Shown: positions 27,276-36,597, counted from the stretch's first letter. The stretch: DNA of 64,000 nt from Pseudolabrys sp. FHR47 (GCF_005153485.1 NZ_CP039740.1:1367001-1431000); one strand, 5' to 3'. Notes: generated from the letters alone by a model not told the origin. Program-made: numbers and translations.

Positions 27276-29462
27276 CTAATACTTCACGCTCGCGAACACC
27301 CGCACGCTGGCGCCCGGCATCAGCACTTCGGCCTTGTTGTATGAGGCGGCGTTGCGGATGTCGCGGTTCAGGAGGTTGGTGCCGCTGATGCCGACGGTGA
27401 ATTCGCTGAGCTGATCGAAGCGCGGCCTGGCGTTCTTCCAGTTGTAGCTCACCTCGGCACGCAAATCGTCATAGGCGCCGGTCGCCGTATCCGCGATCGG
27501 TGCGACTTTGTTCTGCGCGAAGGCGTGGATCAGCTTCACGCGGGCGAACCAGTTGGCGTCGCGCCAGTAGACGCCGCCGCCGAGGCGCACCGGCGGGATG
27601 CGCGGCACGTTGGTGCCGTCGGTGAAGGTGGCGCGCACCACGTCGAACTGGTTCTCGATGCCGAACAGGCCGGAGCCGAGCGGCAGGATGTCCCATTGGC
27701 TCTGGAATTCGCCGCCGCGGAAGGTGGCGTCGGCCTGTGAGTAGATCGCCTCGTTGAGTTCGCCGGCGCCCGTGCAGTCTCCCGCCTCGTCGCAGGTATT
27801 GCCGGTGAGGCGGCGATAGATGAAGCCCGAAAAGCGCGTGTAGTAGATCGAAGCATCGAAACGGAACGGCCCCTTGGCGCGGCGCAGCCCGAGTTCGATC
27901 GATTGCGCCGCCTCGATGCCGAGGTTGACATTGCCCTTGTCGAAGGTGGTGGTGGCGTCGTGCACGCCGCCGGAATACAGCTCGGCGGGTTTCGGCGCGC
28001 GCTCGACATATTGCGCGGTCAGGCTGGCGGTCATGTCGAGCGGCACCTCGCGCAGGATGCCGAAGCTGATGCTCTTCGGCGTGAAATCGCGTGACGCCGC
28101 GGTCTGCGTCAGGGTGCCGACGGCGTCGAAGGTGCGGCCGGTGCCGTCGAGCGCGACATGCTCGATCCGCCCTGCGATCTGGAGTTTCGTCAACTCATTC
28201 AGCTTGAACTCATTGAACATGTAGCCGGCGATGCGATTGTTGGTGTTGCGGTCCCACAGGCCAATGCCGCCGGGCGCCGGTGCGTCGAGCATCTGGTGGC
28301 CGCCCTGCACGCCGATCGCGGTGGTGAGCGAAGCAAAGCGCAGATCGAACGGCGCCAGTTGCGCCTCGACGCGGCCTTCCTGCTCCTTGTTGATGAAGGT
28401 CTGCTGGATGCCCGTGCTGCTGAAGTCGGCCGGATCGGACAGGCCGATCTCGTTGTGCTTGTAGTCGGTGAAGCCGCCCCAGAAGCGGATAGCGTCGACG
28501 ACGGACGACGGCGCACGCCATTCGCCCTTGGTGAGGATCTTGGTCTGCCTTGCCTCGATGCGGGTCTGATTGCTCTCCGGCTCGGCGCCGGGAATGTGAT
28601 AGAGCGCGCTGTTCGTGGTGATCGCGGCGCCGATGAAGCCGTCGTTGAAGATATACGAGCCGCCGAGTGCCTGGCCGCTATTGTGCATCTTCGAATTGGT
28701 CTGCGTGCCGTTGAAGCCGCCGGGCTGTGTCGCATTCGGCAGGTCGGCCGGGTTGGGCGCGGTCAAATAGGGATAGGACGGCACCTTGTAGTCGCTGGCG
28801 CGGCGGCTAAAGCCGTCGGCATGGAGCGCGAAATTGCCGGTGCCGGCGTCGAGCAGCACCGCGCCGTCGGCGCCTTTGTCGACCGAGGAGAAGCCGGCGC
28901 GGAATTCGGTCGAGACCGGGCGCGGCGGGATGAAGGTCGGGATGCGGTTATTGTCGGCCTCGACCACGCCGCCGATCGCCTGCGAGCCGAAGCGCAAGGT
29001 CGCCGGGCCGCGGATGACCTCGACGCGCTCGGTGGTAAGCGGATCGACCGGGACGAAATGATCCTCGCCGAGATCGGAGGCGCCGTTGGCACCGATGCCG
29101 TTCTCCTGAATGCGGACGCGGTTGACGTCGAGGCCGCGGATGATCGGCCGGCTGGAGACGCCGGGCGCGAATTGCGAGCCGGTGATGCCGGGCTTGTCGA
29201 ACAGCAGGTCGCCCAGGGTCGCGGCGCCGCTGCGGCGGATTTCCCCGTTCTCGATCACCGTGACCGGGGCGAACTGGTCCGTCACGACGGGCAGGGTCCC
29301 CTGCAGGGAATCAGTGGTGGCCGGCGTGGCTCGTTGGATCGGGCTGGGCGCGGTCACCGTGACCTGCGGCAGCGTCACCGTCTGCGCCGTTGAAGCCGTA
29401 GCCGCCGTTAGAACCGAAAAAGACACAGCTAGCCGCAGGCTGCGGCGGAACCGAAGCGACAT
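27276..29462 (-). CDS. ZnuD-like TonB-dependent outer-membrane receptor (probable zinc uptake)
   Basis: 728 residues from ATG 29462 with a signal peptide (1-26). The plug domain includes RPIIRGLDVNRVRIQENG, DHFVPVDP, VEVIRGPATLRFGSQAIGG and VVEADNNRIP, an arrangement I associate with ZnuD-type zinc receptors. The beta-barrel follows and ends in an aromatic residue (FASVKY), the outer-membrane sorting signal. The loop Cys pair (CDEAGDC) may close one extracellular loop. A 17-base palindrome of Zur type lies 100 bases upstream. Zinc is the best guess for the ligand; heme or another metal chelate is possible. Confidence 0.85.
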   Translation of the reverse strand: MSLRFRRSLRLAVSFSVLTAATASTAQTVTLPQVTVTAPSPIQRATPATTDSLQGTLPVVTDQFAPVTVIENGEIRRSGAATLGDLLFDKPGITGSQFAPGVSSRPIIRGLDVNRVRIQENGIGANGASDLGEDHFVPVDPLTTERVEVIRGPATLRFGSQAIGGVVEADNNRIPTFIPPRPVSTEFRAGFSSVDKGADGAVLLDAGTGNFALHADGFSRRASDYKVPSYPYLTAPNPADLPNATQPGGFNGTQTNSKMHNSGQALGGSYIFNDGFIGAAITTNSALYHIPGAEPESNQTRIEARQTKILTKGEWRAPSSVVDAIRFWGGFTDYKHNEIGLSDPADFSSTGIQQTFINKEQEGRVEAQLAPFDLRFASLTTAIGVQGGHQMLDAPAPGGIGLWDRNTNNRIAGYMFNEFKLNELTKLQIAGRIEHVALDGTGRTFDAVGTLTQTAASRDFTPKSISFGILREVPLDMTASLTAQYVERAPKPAELYSGGVHDATTTFDKGNVNLGIEAAQSIELGLRRAKGPFRFDASIYYTRFSGFIYRRLTGNTCDEAGDCTGAGELNEAIYSQADATFRGGEFQSQWDILPLGSGLFGIENQFDVVRATFTDGTNVPRIPPVRLGGGVYWRDANWFARVKLIHAFAQNKVAPIADTATGAYDDLRAEVSYNWKNARPRFDQLSEFTVGISGTNLLNRDIRNAASYNKAEVLMPGASVRVFASVKY

Positions 29463-29775
29463 GGAAAACCCCGAGAATGTATGAGGGAGAGCACCCGTCG
29501 CGGCCGCAGGATCGGCATCATGCGCCGCACCCGCGATCCGTAACCGACCCATCCCGGTCAATATGTTATATTATAACATTACGCAGATGCTCTCGAGTCA
29601 AGCCACTTGGGCCGGTTTGCCGGAAAAGCCTTCGCGAGGTGTCGCCGTGCGGCCACAGCGAGAAACGCGGAGCGTGGCCAATTTCAGGAAAATGCCGTTG
29701 GCTGGCGGGTTTCGCTGGGTGGGAGAAGCGATTATCTTGGACCCATTCCCGCGCCGTGCCTTTGGAGACTGCCCT
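29463..29775. other. 313-base intergenic region between the TonB receptor and DUF2093 genes
   Basis: It separates two divergent genes. It holds the Zur-like palindrome at 29563-29579 in an AT-rich patch and the leaders of both genes. No further gene is supported; the open frames in it have no ribosome site and no recognisable product. Confidence 0.6.
29563..29579. promoter_or_regulatory. Zur-like operator
   Basis: Perfect palindrome ATGTTATA-T-TATAACAT in otherwise GC-rich DNA. It matches the ATGTTATA(N)TATAACAT core known for proteobacterial Zur (zinc uptake repressor) boxes. It lies between the divergent TonB receptor and DUF2093 genes, nearer the receptor (100 bases from its start). Zinc-bound Zur would be expected to repress the receptor. 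Confidence 0.68.
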
Positions 29776-30000
29776 TTGCTCAACCGTTTCGATCCCAGCC
29801 AGCCGTCCCATGGCGAGGCCGAGGTCAAATATCTCGATGGTGATTTTCGCGTGGTGCGTCCCGGCGGCTTCGTGCGCTGCGCGGTCACCGGCGCGCCGAT
29901 CGCGATTGACGAACTGAAATACTGGAGCGTTGACCGCCAAGAGGCCTACGCCACGCCGGAGGCGGTGCTGCAGCGCTATCGCGAGACGCCGCGGTCTTAA
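29776..30000 (+). CDS. DUF2093 family protein (74 aa)
   Basis: Start is inferred as TTG 29776, with GGAG eight bases upstream, because homologues as I know them begin at LNRFDPSQxxHGEAEV. The core HGEAEVKYLDGDFRVVRPG, FVRCAVTG and DELKYWSVDRQEAY is characteristic of DUF2093, a short rhizobial family of unknown function. One Cys. Its stop overlaps the end of lpxK by 4 bases on the opposite strand. Whether the Zur-like box upstream controls it is open. Confidence 0.78.
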   Translation: MLNRFDPSQPSHGEAEVKYLDGDFRVVRPGGFVRCAVTGAPIAIDELKYWSVDRQEAYATPEAVLQRYRETPRS

Positions 30001-30986
30001 GCCAGCGCCCGCGCCAGCAGCGCCCGCAAAGCGTCGCTTTCCCCGACCACCATCGTCACCGGCAATACATGCGCCTTCGCCGCCAGCGCCGCGAGGGCCG
30101 GATCGCCGGCCATGCGTGCACGGTCCTTCTCCGTGGTCAGCAATGACAGGCCGTCGTGTTCGGCGTTCATCACCAGTTCGGCAGCCTCTTCGGCGCTGAA
30201 GCGGTGGTGATCGGCGAAGGCGCGGCGCTCTGCGATGGCGATGCCGGCCTGCTCGGCGGTGGCGAAGAACTTGTCTGGATCGCCGATACCGGCAAATGCC
30301 AAAACCTTCCGCGCGTGCAATGAAGACACCGCAGTCGGCTCTGGCGTGAGACGGCCATGCAGCACCGGCCGCGCTCCGGCGCGCGCGACGACGGCACGGG
30401 CGCCATCGAACTCCCCGACGACCAGCAGCACATCGCACCGCGTCATCTGGATGTTGAGCGGTGCGCGCAAGGGTCCCGCCGGAAACACCAGTCCATTGCC
30501 GATGCCGCGCCGGCCATCGACCACGGCGATGGTCAGCGTCTTGGCCAGCGACGGGTTCTGCAAGCCATCATCCATGACGATGACGCTCGCGCCCATCGCC
30601 TTGGCGCAAGCGGCGCCGAGCACGCGGTCGCGCGCCACGATTGTCGGCGCCGCGCGTGCCAGCAGCAGCGCCTCGTCGCCGACATCACCGGCGCTGTCTT
30701 TCTCATGATCGACGCGATGGGGCCCTTCGATCGAGCCGCCATAGCCGCGCGTCAGAAAGAACGGCGTCGCCCCCAACTCCCGCAGTAAAGCCGCCAGCAT
30801 CAACGCCGTCGGCGTCTTGCCGGTGCCGCCGAGCGTGAAATTGCCGACGCAGATCACCGGAAGTCCGGCGAGCGCGCCGCGCCGTGTCATGCGACGCTCA
30901 GTGATGATGCCATAGGCCGCGCCCAGCGGCGCCAGCAGGCTCGAGACGAGCCCGGGTGGACGCCACCAGAAGGCGGGCTCACGCAT
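29997..30986 (-). CDS. lpxK: Tetraacyldisaccharide 4'-kinase
   Basis: 329 residues. Walker A is GGTGKT (53-58, within GNFTLGGTGKTPTA), followed by FLTRGYGG and the Walker B-like VIVMDDGLQNPSL region. An N-terminal membrane-associated helix (11-30) fits the family. LpxK phosphorylates the lipid A precursor at the 4' position at the inner membrane. It overlaps the start of its operon partner waaA by 8 bases. Confidence 0.95.
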   Translation of the reverse strand: MREPAFWWRPPGLVSSLLAPLGAAYGIITERRMTRRGALAGLPVICVGNFTLGGTGKTPTALMLAALLRELGATPFFLTRGYGGSIEGPHRVDHEKDSAGDVGDEALLLARAAPTIVARDRVLGAACAKAMGASVIVMDDGLQNPSLAKTLTIAVVDGRRGIGNGLVFPAGPLRAPLNIQMTRCDVLLVVGEFDGARAVVARAGARPVLHGRLTPEPTAVSSLHARKVLAFAGIGDPDKFFATAEQAGIAIAERRAFADHHRFSAEEAAELVMNAEHDGLSLLTTEKDRARMAGDPALAALAAKAHVLPVTMVVGESDALRALLARALA

Positions 30987-32286
30987 GGTCGCCTCGCCCG
31001 CGCAGCATCAGATGCATCAGATAAGGATCGAGCGACTGCAGCGTGCGCGCCAGCGCGCCGCCGAGCGCATCGACGGTGCGGCGCGCCGCGGTGGTCACGC
31101 TCTTGCGCGTTTCATCGCTCGCCAGCAGCGCGGCGAAGGCGGCGGTGAGGTGGTTGGCGTCTTCGACGTGTTCGGCGCCGTGGGCGCCGTCGAGGGCGTC
31201 GTAGATGTCGGCGAAATTCCAGACATGCGGGCCGTGCAGGATCGCGGCTCCTAACTTGGCCGGCTCGATCGGATTCTGTCCGCCATGCTCGACCAGCGAG
31301 CCGCCGACGAACACCGCTTCCGCCAGCCGATAGATCAGGCCGAGTTCGCCCATCGTATCCGCGACATAGATCTCCGTCGTGGCAGTGAGCGGCTCGCCGA
31401 GCGAACGCTGCGCCGCGCTCAGCCCGGCCTCGCGCGCGAGGTTCATGATTTCTTCGCCGCGCTCCGGATGGCGCGGCGCGATTAAGGTCAGCAGGCCGGG
31501 GAAATTGCCGCGGAGCCGAAGATGCGCCTCGATCATCGGGGCGTCTTCGCCCGGATGGGTCGAGGCCGCTGCGATCAGCGGCCGGTTGCCGATGGCATCG
31601 CCGAGCGCCTGCAGTTTTGCGGCATCGGCCGGCGGCGCCGGTACGTCGAGCTTGAGGTTGCCGGTGGTGACGACGCGCGGCGCGCCGAGTTCGGTCAGGC
31701 GCAGCGCATCGGTCGGGGTGCCGGCGAGGCAGAGATCGAAGCGGCGCAGCAGGTTGAAGATGGTTCGCGGCAGGCGCTGCCAGCGATTGAACGAGGCTTC
31801 CGACATACGGCCATTGATGAGGATCATCGGCACGCCGCGCTGCGATGTCTCGATAACCATGTTCGGCCACAGATCGGACTCGACGAGCAGCGCCAGGTCG
31901 GGCCGCCAGCGATCGAGGAAGCGACGCATATACAGTGGCGCATCGAGCGGTACGAATTGATGGATGACGCCAGGCGGCAGCCGGCGTCCCGCCATCTCGG
32001 CCGATGTCACCGTGCCTGACGTCACAAGTATGTTGACGCCCTGGGCGGCGATCCGCTCGATCAATGGCAGCGCACTGACGAGTTCACCGACGCTGGCGCC
32101 ATGCAGCCAGACCAGCGCACCTGGCGGACGTTCAAGCTTGCTGCGGCCATAGCGCTCGCCGAGGCGATCGCTGACTTCCTTGCCGCGCTTCAAACGGCGC
32201 GCCAGCAGCACCGGCGCCAGCGGCGTCGCCAGCCGCGAGAGCACGCGGTAGGTATGCAACACCAGGCTGAGATGCGTGCTGCTCAT
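30979..32286 (-). CDS. waaA: 3-deoxy-D-manno-octulosonic acid (Kdo) transferase
   Basis: 435 residues. One N-terminal membrane helix (about 8-30), RLGERYG, then HGASVGE with the presumed catalytic Glu at 68, followed by the GT-B fold. ASTHPGEDAPMIEAH and VFVGGSLVEHGGQNPIEPA are standard Kdo-transferase motifs. It adds Kdo to lipid IVA at the cytoplasmic face of the inner membrane. It overlaps both lpxK and the DUF374 gene, giving a tight lipid A operon. Confidence 0.95.
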   Translation of the reverse strand: MSSTHLSLVLHTYRVLSRLATPLAPVLLARRLKRGKEVSDRLGERYGRSKLERPPGALVWLHGASVGELVSALPLIERIAAQGVNILVTSGTVTSAEMAGRRLPPGVIHQFVPLDAPLYMRRFLDRWRPDLALLVESDLWPNMVIETSQRGVPMILINGRMSEASFNRWQRLPRTIFNLLRRFDLCLAGTPTDALRLTELGAPRVVTTGNLKLDVPAPPADAAKLQALGDAIGNRPLIAAASTHPGEDAPMIEAHLRLRGNFPGLLTLIAPRHPERGEEIMNLAREAGLSAAQRSLGEPLTATTEIYVADTMGELGLIYRLAEAVFVGGSLVEHGGQNPIEPAKLGAAILHGPHVWNFADIYDALDGAHGAEHVEDANHLTAAFAALLASDETRKSVTTAARRTVDALGGALARTLQSLDPYLMHLMLRGRGDHA

Positions 32287-33044
32287 GTCGGCAGGCCCTT
32301 TGCCGACGTAACCTTGGCCGCAATGTCTCCGAGCTGCGGCATCGGCGGCACCGGCTTGCCATCGGCGATGGCATAGGCGCGCTCGGTCATTGTATTCAGG
32401 GCGGCCTCGATTTCCTTCCGTTTGGACTCGAGCAACGCATCGTCGGCATCGGCTGGCACGAGGAACGGACCGCAGCCACAGAAGGCGATGCGCGAAAACG
32501 GCAGATTGATGGCGCTCTTGTCCCAGTTGTCGAGTTCGATGCGCCGGGACGATGCGATGGCGATCGGATAGATAGGGCGGCCGGAATGCTGCGCCAGTTT
32601 GATCACGCCCATGCCGCAGACGCGCGATACCTTCGGCACGTCGGCGGTGAGTGCGACATTGTAGCCTTCGGCCAGCGCGTCGCGCATGGCGGTAAAGGCG
32701 ACGGTGCCGCCCTTGCGGTGAAACTCGCCGTTATGCGCTCCGGAGCCGCGAATGGTCTCGATGCCGAGTTTCTCGGCGGCGCGGGCATTGATCTCGCCGT
32801 CGCGGTGCCGCGAGATCAGCACCTTGGTGCGATGGCTTTCGTTCTTGCGCTTGATGAAGGGCGCGAGGAAATGCTGACCGTGCCAGAAGGCGATGATCGC
32901 CGGCGTCTCGACTTCCTCGTACATGTAAGGCGGGTCGCGCACGATGCGGCTGGTGGCCCACACCAGGCGCAGATAGTTCGCGGCGATCGATCCCGCGGCG
33001 GACTGAAACGCGGCCGATGCAACGATCCGCTTCGTCAATGGCAT
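32283..33044 (-). CDS. DUF374 lysophospholipid-acyltransferase-like protein
   Basis: 253 residues from MPLTKRIVASAAFQ; a further ATG at 33110 would add 22 residues of unconserved appearance. It carries FWHGQHFLAP, VLISRHRDGEI, TIRGSGAHNG, GGTVAFTAMRD and LTADVPKVSRV, the DUF374 pattern, related to LpxL-type acyltransferases. Its place directly upstream of waaA and lpxK suggests a role in lipid A or other envelope lipid acylation; this is inference. Confidence 0.88.
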   Translation of the reverse strand: MPLTKRIVASAAFQSAAGSIAANYLRLVWATSRIVRDPPYMYEEVETPAIIAFWHGQHFLAPFIKRKNESHRTKVLISRHRDGEINARAAEKLGIETIRGSGAHNGEFHRKGGTVAFTAMRDALAEGYNVALTADVPKVSRVCGMGVIKLAQHSGRPIYPIAIASSRRIELDNWDKSAINLPFSRIAFCGCGPFLVPADADDALLESKRKEIEAALNTMTERAYAIADGKPVPPMPQLGDIAAKVTSAKGLPT

Positions 33045-33161
33045 CGGTTGCTCGTCGCTCGTCTCGGAAAAGGGGCGCGTCGGTTGAAGCCGCGGTTTAG
33101 CATGTTCCACGGCAACGGTCTCGATGTCGAAATAGCAGCAAAATCTGCGGTTTTGAACCGC

Positions 33162-33407
33162 CTAATCGCGCTTCTCCGGCTTATCCGGATCGAGCAGGCG
33201 ATGCAGGTGCACGATGAAGTAGCGCATCTGTGCGTTGTCCACCGTCTGTTGGGCCTTGGCCTTCCACACCGCATAGGCTGAGGCGTAGTTCGGGTAAACG
33301 CCGACCAGATCGACCTTGCTCAGGTCCTTGAATTCGACGCCTTCCAAACTGGTCAGTTCGCCGCCGATGACCAGATGAAGAAGTTGCTTGGCGGGCTGAT
33401 CGGCCAT
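33162..33407 (-). CDS. DUF4170 domain protein (81 aa)
   Basis: Short cytosolic protein, MADQPAKQLLHLVIGGEL, with the conserved GVEFKDLSKVDLVGVYPNY and AVWKAKAQQTVDNA segments and a C-terminal FIVHLHRLLDPD. I recognise it as DUF4170, a family typically next to the inositol-phosphatase-type gene and DUF374 in Rhizobiales. Function unknown. It lies 38 bases after the cysQ-like gene on the same strand. Confidence 0.82.
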   Translation of the reverse strand: MADQPAKQLLHLVIGGELTSLEGVEFKDLSKVDLVGVYPNYASAYAVWKAKAQQTVDNAQMRYFIVHLHRLLDPDKPEKRD

Positions 33408-33445
33408 CGAATTGATCCTCAGGTCGGTTCCGGCAATGGAACGAA

Positions 33446-34261
33446 TTAGACGAATTCCGGCAAACGGTCACGCATCAGGTCGATGAGAGCGCCATGGCGG
33501 TCGGTGCTCGCGGCGACCAACGCCCCATGGGTCGGTTCCGGCAGGTTATAGCGCAGGCCGCGGCCGGCGATATCGGTCAGAATGCCGCCGGCCTCGTGGA
33601 TGAGAAGGTCGGCAGCAGCTAAATCCCAATCGTGACTCCCGGGTGACGACAGGGCGACATCGAATGCGCCCTCTGCAACGCGCGTCAGCCGCAGTGCCAG
33701 CGAGTGGACCTTGGGTTGCGGTTGCGCACCGGACGAGAGTGCCGCCAGACGATCGATATACCGTCGCGGGCCAGCGAGCCGCGCGCCGCTCAGATCGCCG
33801 CCGCTGCTGACAGTGATCGGTACGCCGTTGCGGGTTGCGCCGAGGTCGGCGGCGGCAACAAACATCTCGTTGGTCACCGGCGCATAAATACCGGCAAGCT
33901 GCGGTCGGCCGCGATCGACCAGCGCCACGCAGATCGTCCAGTCGGGGCGCTTGGTGATAAAGGCGCGGGTGCCGTCGATGGGGTCGACGATCCAGATCGT
34001 ATCGGTGGCACGTGCCGCCGGGTCATCCTCGGTCTCTTCCGACAGCCAGCCGGCATGGGGGACCAGTGCCGGCAACCGGTCCTTGAGGAAGTCGTTGACG
34101 GCGAGGTCGGCCTCGCTCACTGGCGAGTTGTCGTGGCCCTTGGTCCAGCGCCTGAACTCGCGGCGCGACGTCTCGAGCGCAATCTCACCGGCCTCGCGCA
34201 GGATCGCTTCAAGGGGCGCGCGCAACGATGCGGCGTCAGTGGCTAGATTACTGACCTGCAA
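33446..34261 (-). CDS. 3'(2'),5'-bisphosphate nucleotidase CysQ-like / inositol monophosphatase family
   Basis: 271 residues. The metal site motifs are complete: LSEETEDD, DPIDGTRAF and HDWDLAAADLLIHEAGG. The Li+-sensitive phosphatase fold covers the whole protein. CysQ hydrolyses PAP from sulfate assimilation, whereas inositol monophosphatase acts on sugar phosphates; motifs alone do not separate them cleanly, though FITKRPDWTICVALVDRG favours the CysQ side. It overlaps the pmbA gene end by 14 bases. Confidence 0.85.
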   Translation of the reverse strand: MQVSNLATDAASLRAPLEAILREAGEIALETSRREFRRWTKGHDNSPVSEADLAVNDFLKDRLPALVPHAGWLSEETEDDPAARATDTIWIVDPIDGTRAFITKRPDWTICVALVDRGRPQLAGIYAPVTNEMFVAAADLGATRNGVPITVSSGGDLSGARLAGPRRYIDRLAALSSGAQPQPKVHSLALRLTRVAEGAFDVALSSPGSHDWDLAAADLLIHEAGGILTDIAGRGLRYNLPEPTHGALVAASTDRHGALIDLMRDRLPEFV

Positions 34262-35612
34262 CCGTCAGTCCCTCCAGCCGAATGGTCGGCGCGTTGGTCG
34301 CATGCTTGAAGACGAGGTCGTTGGCCGGTGTCAGGCCCTTGAACATGTCGAGGAGATGGCCGGCGATGGTGACTTCGCTCACCGCATAGGTGCGCTGGCC
34401 GTTCTCGATCCAGAAGCCGGAGGCGCCGCGGCTGTAATCGCCTGTGACGCCGTTGACGCCGCTGCCGATCAGGTCGGTTACGTAGAAGCCGTCCTTGATG
34501 TCGGCGATCAGTTCTTCGGGCGACAGCTTGCCAGGCTCCATGTGCAGGTTTGAAGCCGATGGTGACGGCGTCGATGAGGCGCCGCGCGCGGCGTGGCCGG
34601 TGGTCTTGAGGCCGAGTTCGCGCGCCGTGGCACAATCGAGGATCCAGGTCGTGAGCACTCCGTCATCAATGAGCGCCAGTTTCCTGCCGGCGACGCCTTC
34701 GCCGTCGAACGGATGCGAGCGCAGGCCGCGCTTGCGCAGCGGATCGTCGATGATGCGGATGCCGTCGGCGAACAATTTGGCGCCCATCTTGTCGCGCAGA
34801 AACGACGTCTTGCGCGCGATCGACGAACCATTGATGGCGCCCGCCAGATGTGAGACCAGCGAACTTGCGACGCGCGGATCGAACACCACAGGCACCTTGC
34901 GCGTCGTGACCTTGCGCGGATTGAGGCGCGCCACCGCACGCTCGCCCGCACTGCGGCCGATGGCGTCCGGACTTTCCAGGTCCGCGGCATGCAGCGTCGA
35001 GGAATAATCGTAGTCGCGTTCCATGCCGGTGCCCTCACCGGCGATGGCCATTACCGACACGCCGTGGCGCGAGCCGAGGTAGGCGCCGCGGAAGCCGTGG
35101 CTGGTCACCAGCACCATGCCGCCGATACCGGCCGAGGCCGAAGCGCCGCCGGACTTGCTGACGCCCTTGACCGCGAGCGCTGCTTCTTCGGCCTTGCGCG
35201 CCATCGCTTCGAGATCGGCAACGGTCGGCAGCTTGTCGTCGATGAGATCGAGATCGGGAAAATCGCGGGCCAGCAGTTCGGCTTCGGCGAGGCCGGCGAA
35301 CTTGTCCTCGGGCGCGACGCGCGCCATCGCGACCGCGCGCTCGGCCAAGGTCTGGAAGCCGTCCGGCGAGGTGTCGTTGGTGGAGACCACCGCCTGGCGC
35401 TTGCCGACCAGCACGCGCAGGCCGAGATCGTCGCCTTCCGAGCTTTCGCTTTCCTCAACCTGGCCGTCACGCACTTCGATCGACTGCGACAGGCCGCGGA
35501 CGGCCACCGCATCCGCGGCGTTGGCGCCGGCGGCCAGAGCCGCTTTCACCAGCTTTTCGGCGCGCTCGGTAAGCACGGATTGATCGAAGAGTGACTTGGC
35601 CGGGGCGAGCAT
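34248..35612 (-). CDS. pmbA: TldE/PmbA family metalloprotease subunit
   Basis: 454 residues from MLAPAKSLFDQ, behind an AAAGAG ribosome site. The TldD/PmbA fold is clear (SIEVRDGQVEESESSEGDDLGLRVLVG near the N-terminus; RGASGFWIENGQ near the C-terminus). The HExxxH motif of the TldD partner is not present, as expected for the TldE/PmbA subunit. With TldD it degrades unfolded peptides and matures microcin-type peptides. tldD is not in the window. First gene of a long minus-strand run down to lpxK. Confidence 0.92.
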   Translation of the reverse strand: MLAPAKSLFDQSVLTERAEKLVKAALAAGANAADAVAVRGLSQSIEVRDGQVEESESSEGDDLGLRVLVGKRQAVVSTNDTSPDGFQTLAERAVAMARVAPEDKFAGLAEAELLARDFPDLDLIDDKLPTVADLEAMARKAEEAALAVKGVSKSGGASASAGIGGMVLVTSHGFRGAYLGSRHGVSVMAIAGEGTGMERDYDYSSTLHAADLESPDAIGRSAGERAVARLNPRKVTTRKVPVVFDPRVASSLVSHLAGAINGSSIARKTSFLRDKMGAKLFADGIRIIDDPLRKRGLRSHPFDGEGVAGRKLALIDDGVLTTWILDCATARELGLKTTGHAARGASSTPSPSASNLHMEPGKLSPEELIADIKDGFYVTDLIGSGVNGVTGDYSRGASGFWIENGQRTYAVSEVTIAGHLLDMFKGLTPANDLVFKHATNAPTIRLEGLTVAGQ

Positions 35613-35915
35613 GAGAACTCTTTCGTGACGACGCTGGCGCTTGCGGCGATACCGTAGCGCGGATCGGGAGGGGTACAGCCCACAAATGGCCCCGCAGCGC
35701 ACCGCGCGCAACCGTTTGCATCGATTTGTGCCGCTGAAATCAACACCTCGTCAATCATGGTCGGCAACGCGCCGTCAAGCATGGGCCTCGATGCCCCGAG
35801 CCCTAACGCCGATTAACCGCGAAAATTAAGGGGTTTCGGGCCCTCGGTGCGTCATTCTCTCGGGCAAGCGATACGGGTCAATAAGCCCGACGCTGGGAGA
35901 GATTGAGGCGTCAAA
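35613..35915. other. 303-base divergent intergenic region, no gene seen
   Basis: It separates pmbA (minus) from the DUF6101 gene (plus). It must hold both promoters, but no convincing -35/-10 pair, hairpin or operator stands out. An open frame on the minus strand (35546-35782) overlaps pmbA's start and has no ribosome site. Confidence 0.5.
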
Positions 35916-36479
35916 ATGCGAAGTGGCGGGGGTCCCGCCGGGTCGAGCCGTCAGGAGCGGCTCGACCCGTTCGCCCTGCCGGTGGCGTTTGCGACAAGCG
36001 ACGCGTCGGCCGGGGTGCGGGTGGTTGAACTTCATCGAGAGCGCGTGGTCATGCGGCGGTCGCTCGCCGGCATGGTGATGGCGATCAATATGCCGGTGTC
36101 GGCGTATGACGGCATCGCGCTTCGGCTCGTGCGCGGCCGGCCCGGTGTGGCCGCGACCGCCGAGGTCTCGCTCGAGCACAAGGATCCGGGATTGACGCTT
36201 TCGCTTTATGCGTCCGAACAGGGCGACGAGGCGATTGCGGAATGGCGGAGCTGGAGCGAAGCGCTCGGCCTGCCGATGCTGTTCTCCGACGATAGCGGAA
36301 CGCGCGCGGCCGAGACGCATCTTGGCGCCGTGCTTGTGTCGAGGCCGCGGCCCCGTCGCCGCCGTCATTCCTCGCTCAGGCGCCGCCGGCCGCTGTTCCT
36401 GACGCGCCGGAAGGCGGGCAGGGCGGCGGACGCAATGATGATCCATCGCGGCGAGCACGAGATCATCGCGCGCAACTGA
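35916..36479 (+). CDS. DUF6101 family protein
   Basis: 187 residues with GAGG seven bases before the ATG. The pattern RLDPFALPVAF near residue 15, VVELHRERVVMRRSLAGM, EHKDPGLTLSLY, EWRSWSEALGLP and an Arg-rich stretch before the C-terminal HRGEHEIIARN is what I know as DUF6101, a family of Bradyrhizobium-like bacteria. No signal peptide or membrane helix; the Arg-rich segment (about 147-170) could bind nucleic acid. Function unknown. Confidence 0.8.
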   Translation: MRSGGGPAGSSRQERLDPFALPVAFATSDASAGVRVVELHRERVVMRRSLAGMVMAINMPVSAYDGIALRLVRGRPGVAATAEVSLEHKDPGLTLSLYASEQGDEAIAEWRSWSEALGLPMLFSDDSGTRAAETHLGAVLVSRPRPRRRRHSSLRRRRPLFLTRRKAGRAADAMMIHRGEHEIIARN

Positions 36480-36494
36480 GCCGCCAATAGGCAT

Positions 36495-36588
36495 GTCGTC
36501 CCCGCGAATGCGGGGACCCATACGCCGTGCACTCTCGATGGCGCGGTGGCTATGGGTCCCGGCTCTCGCTGTGCTCGGCCGGGACGAC
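36495..36588. repeat. Copy of the GTCCCCGC...GCGGGGAC paired repeat
   Basis: Left palindrome CCCCGCGAATGCGGGG with ACCCATACGCC. The right, inverted half (TATGGGTCCCGGCTCTCGCT...GGGACGACA) is decayed. Same class as 6711, 10017 and 10457. It lies between convergent genes. Confidence 0.82.
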
Positions 36589-36597
36589 AGAGAAAGG

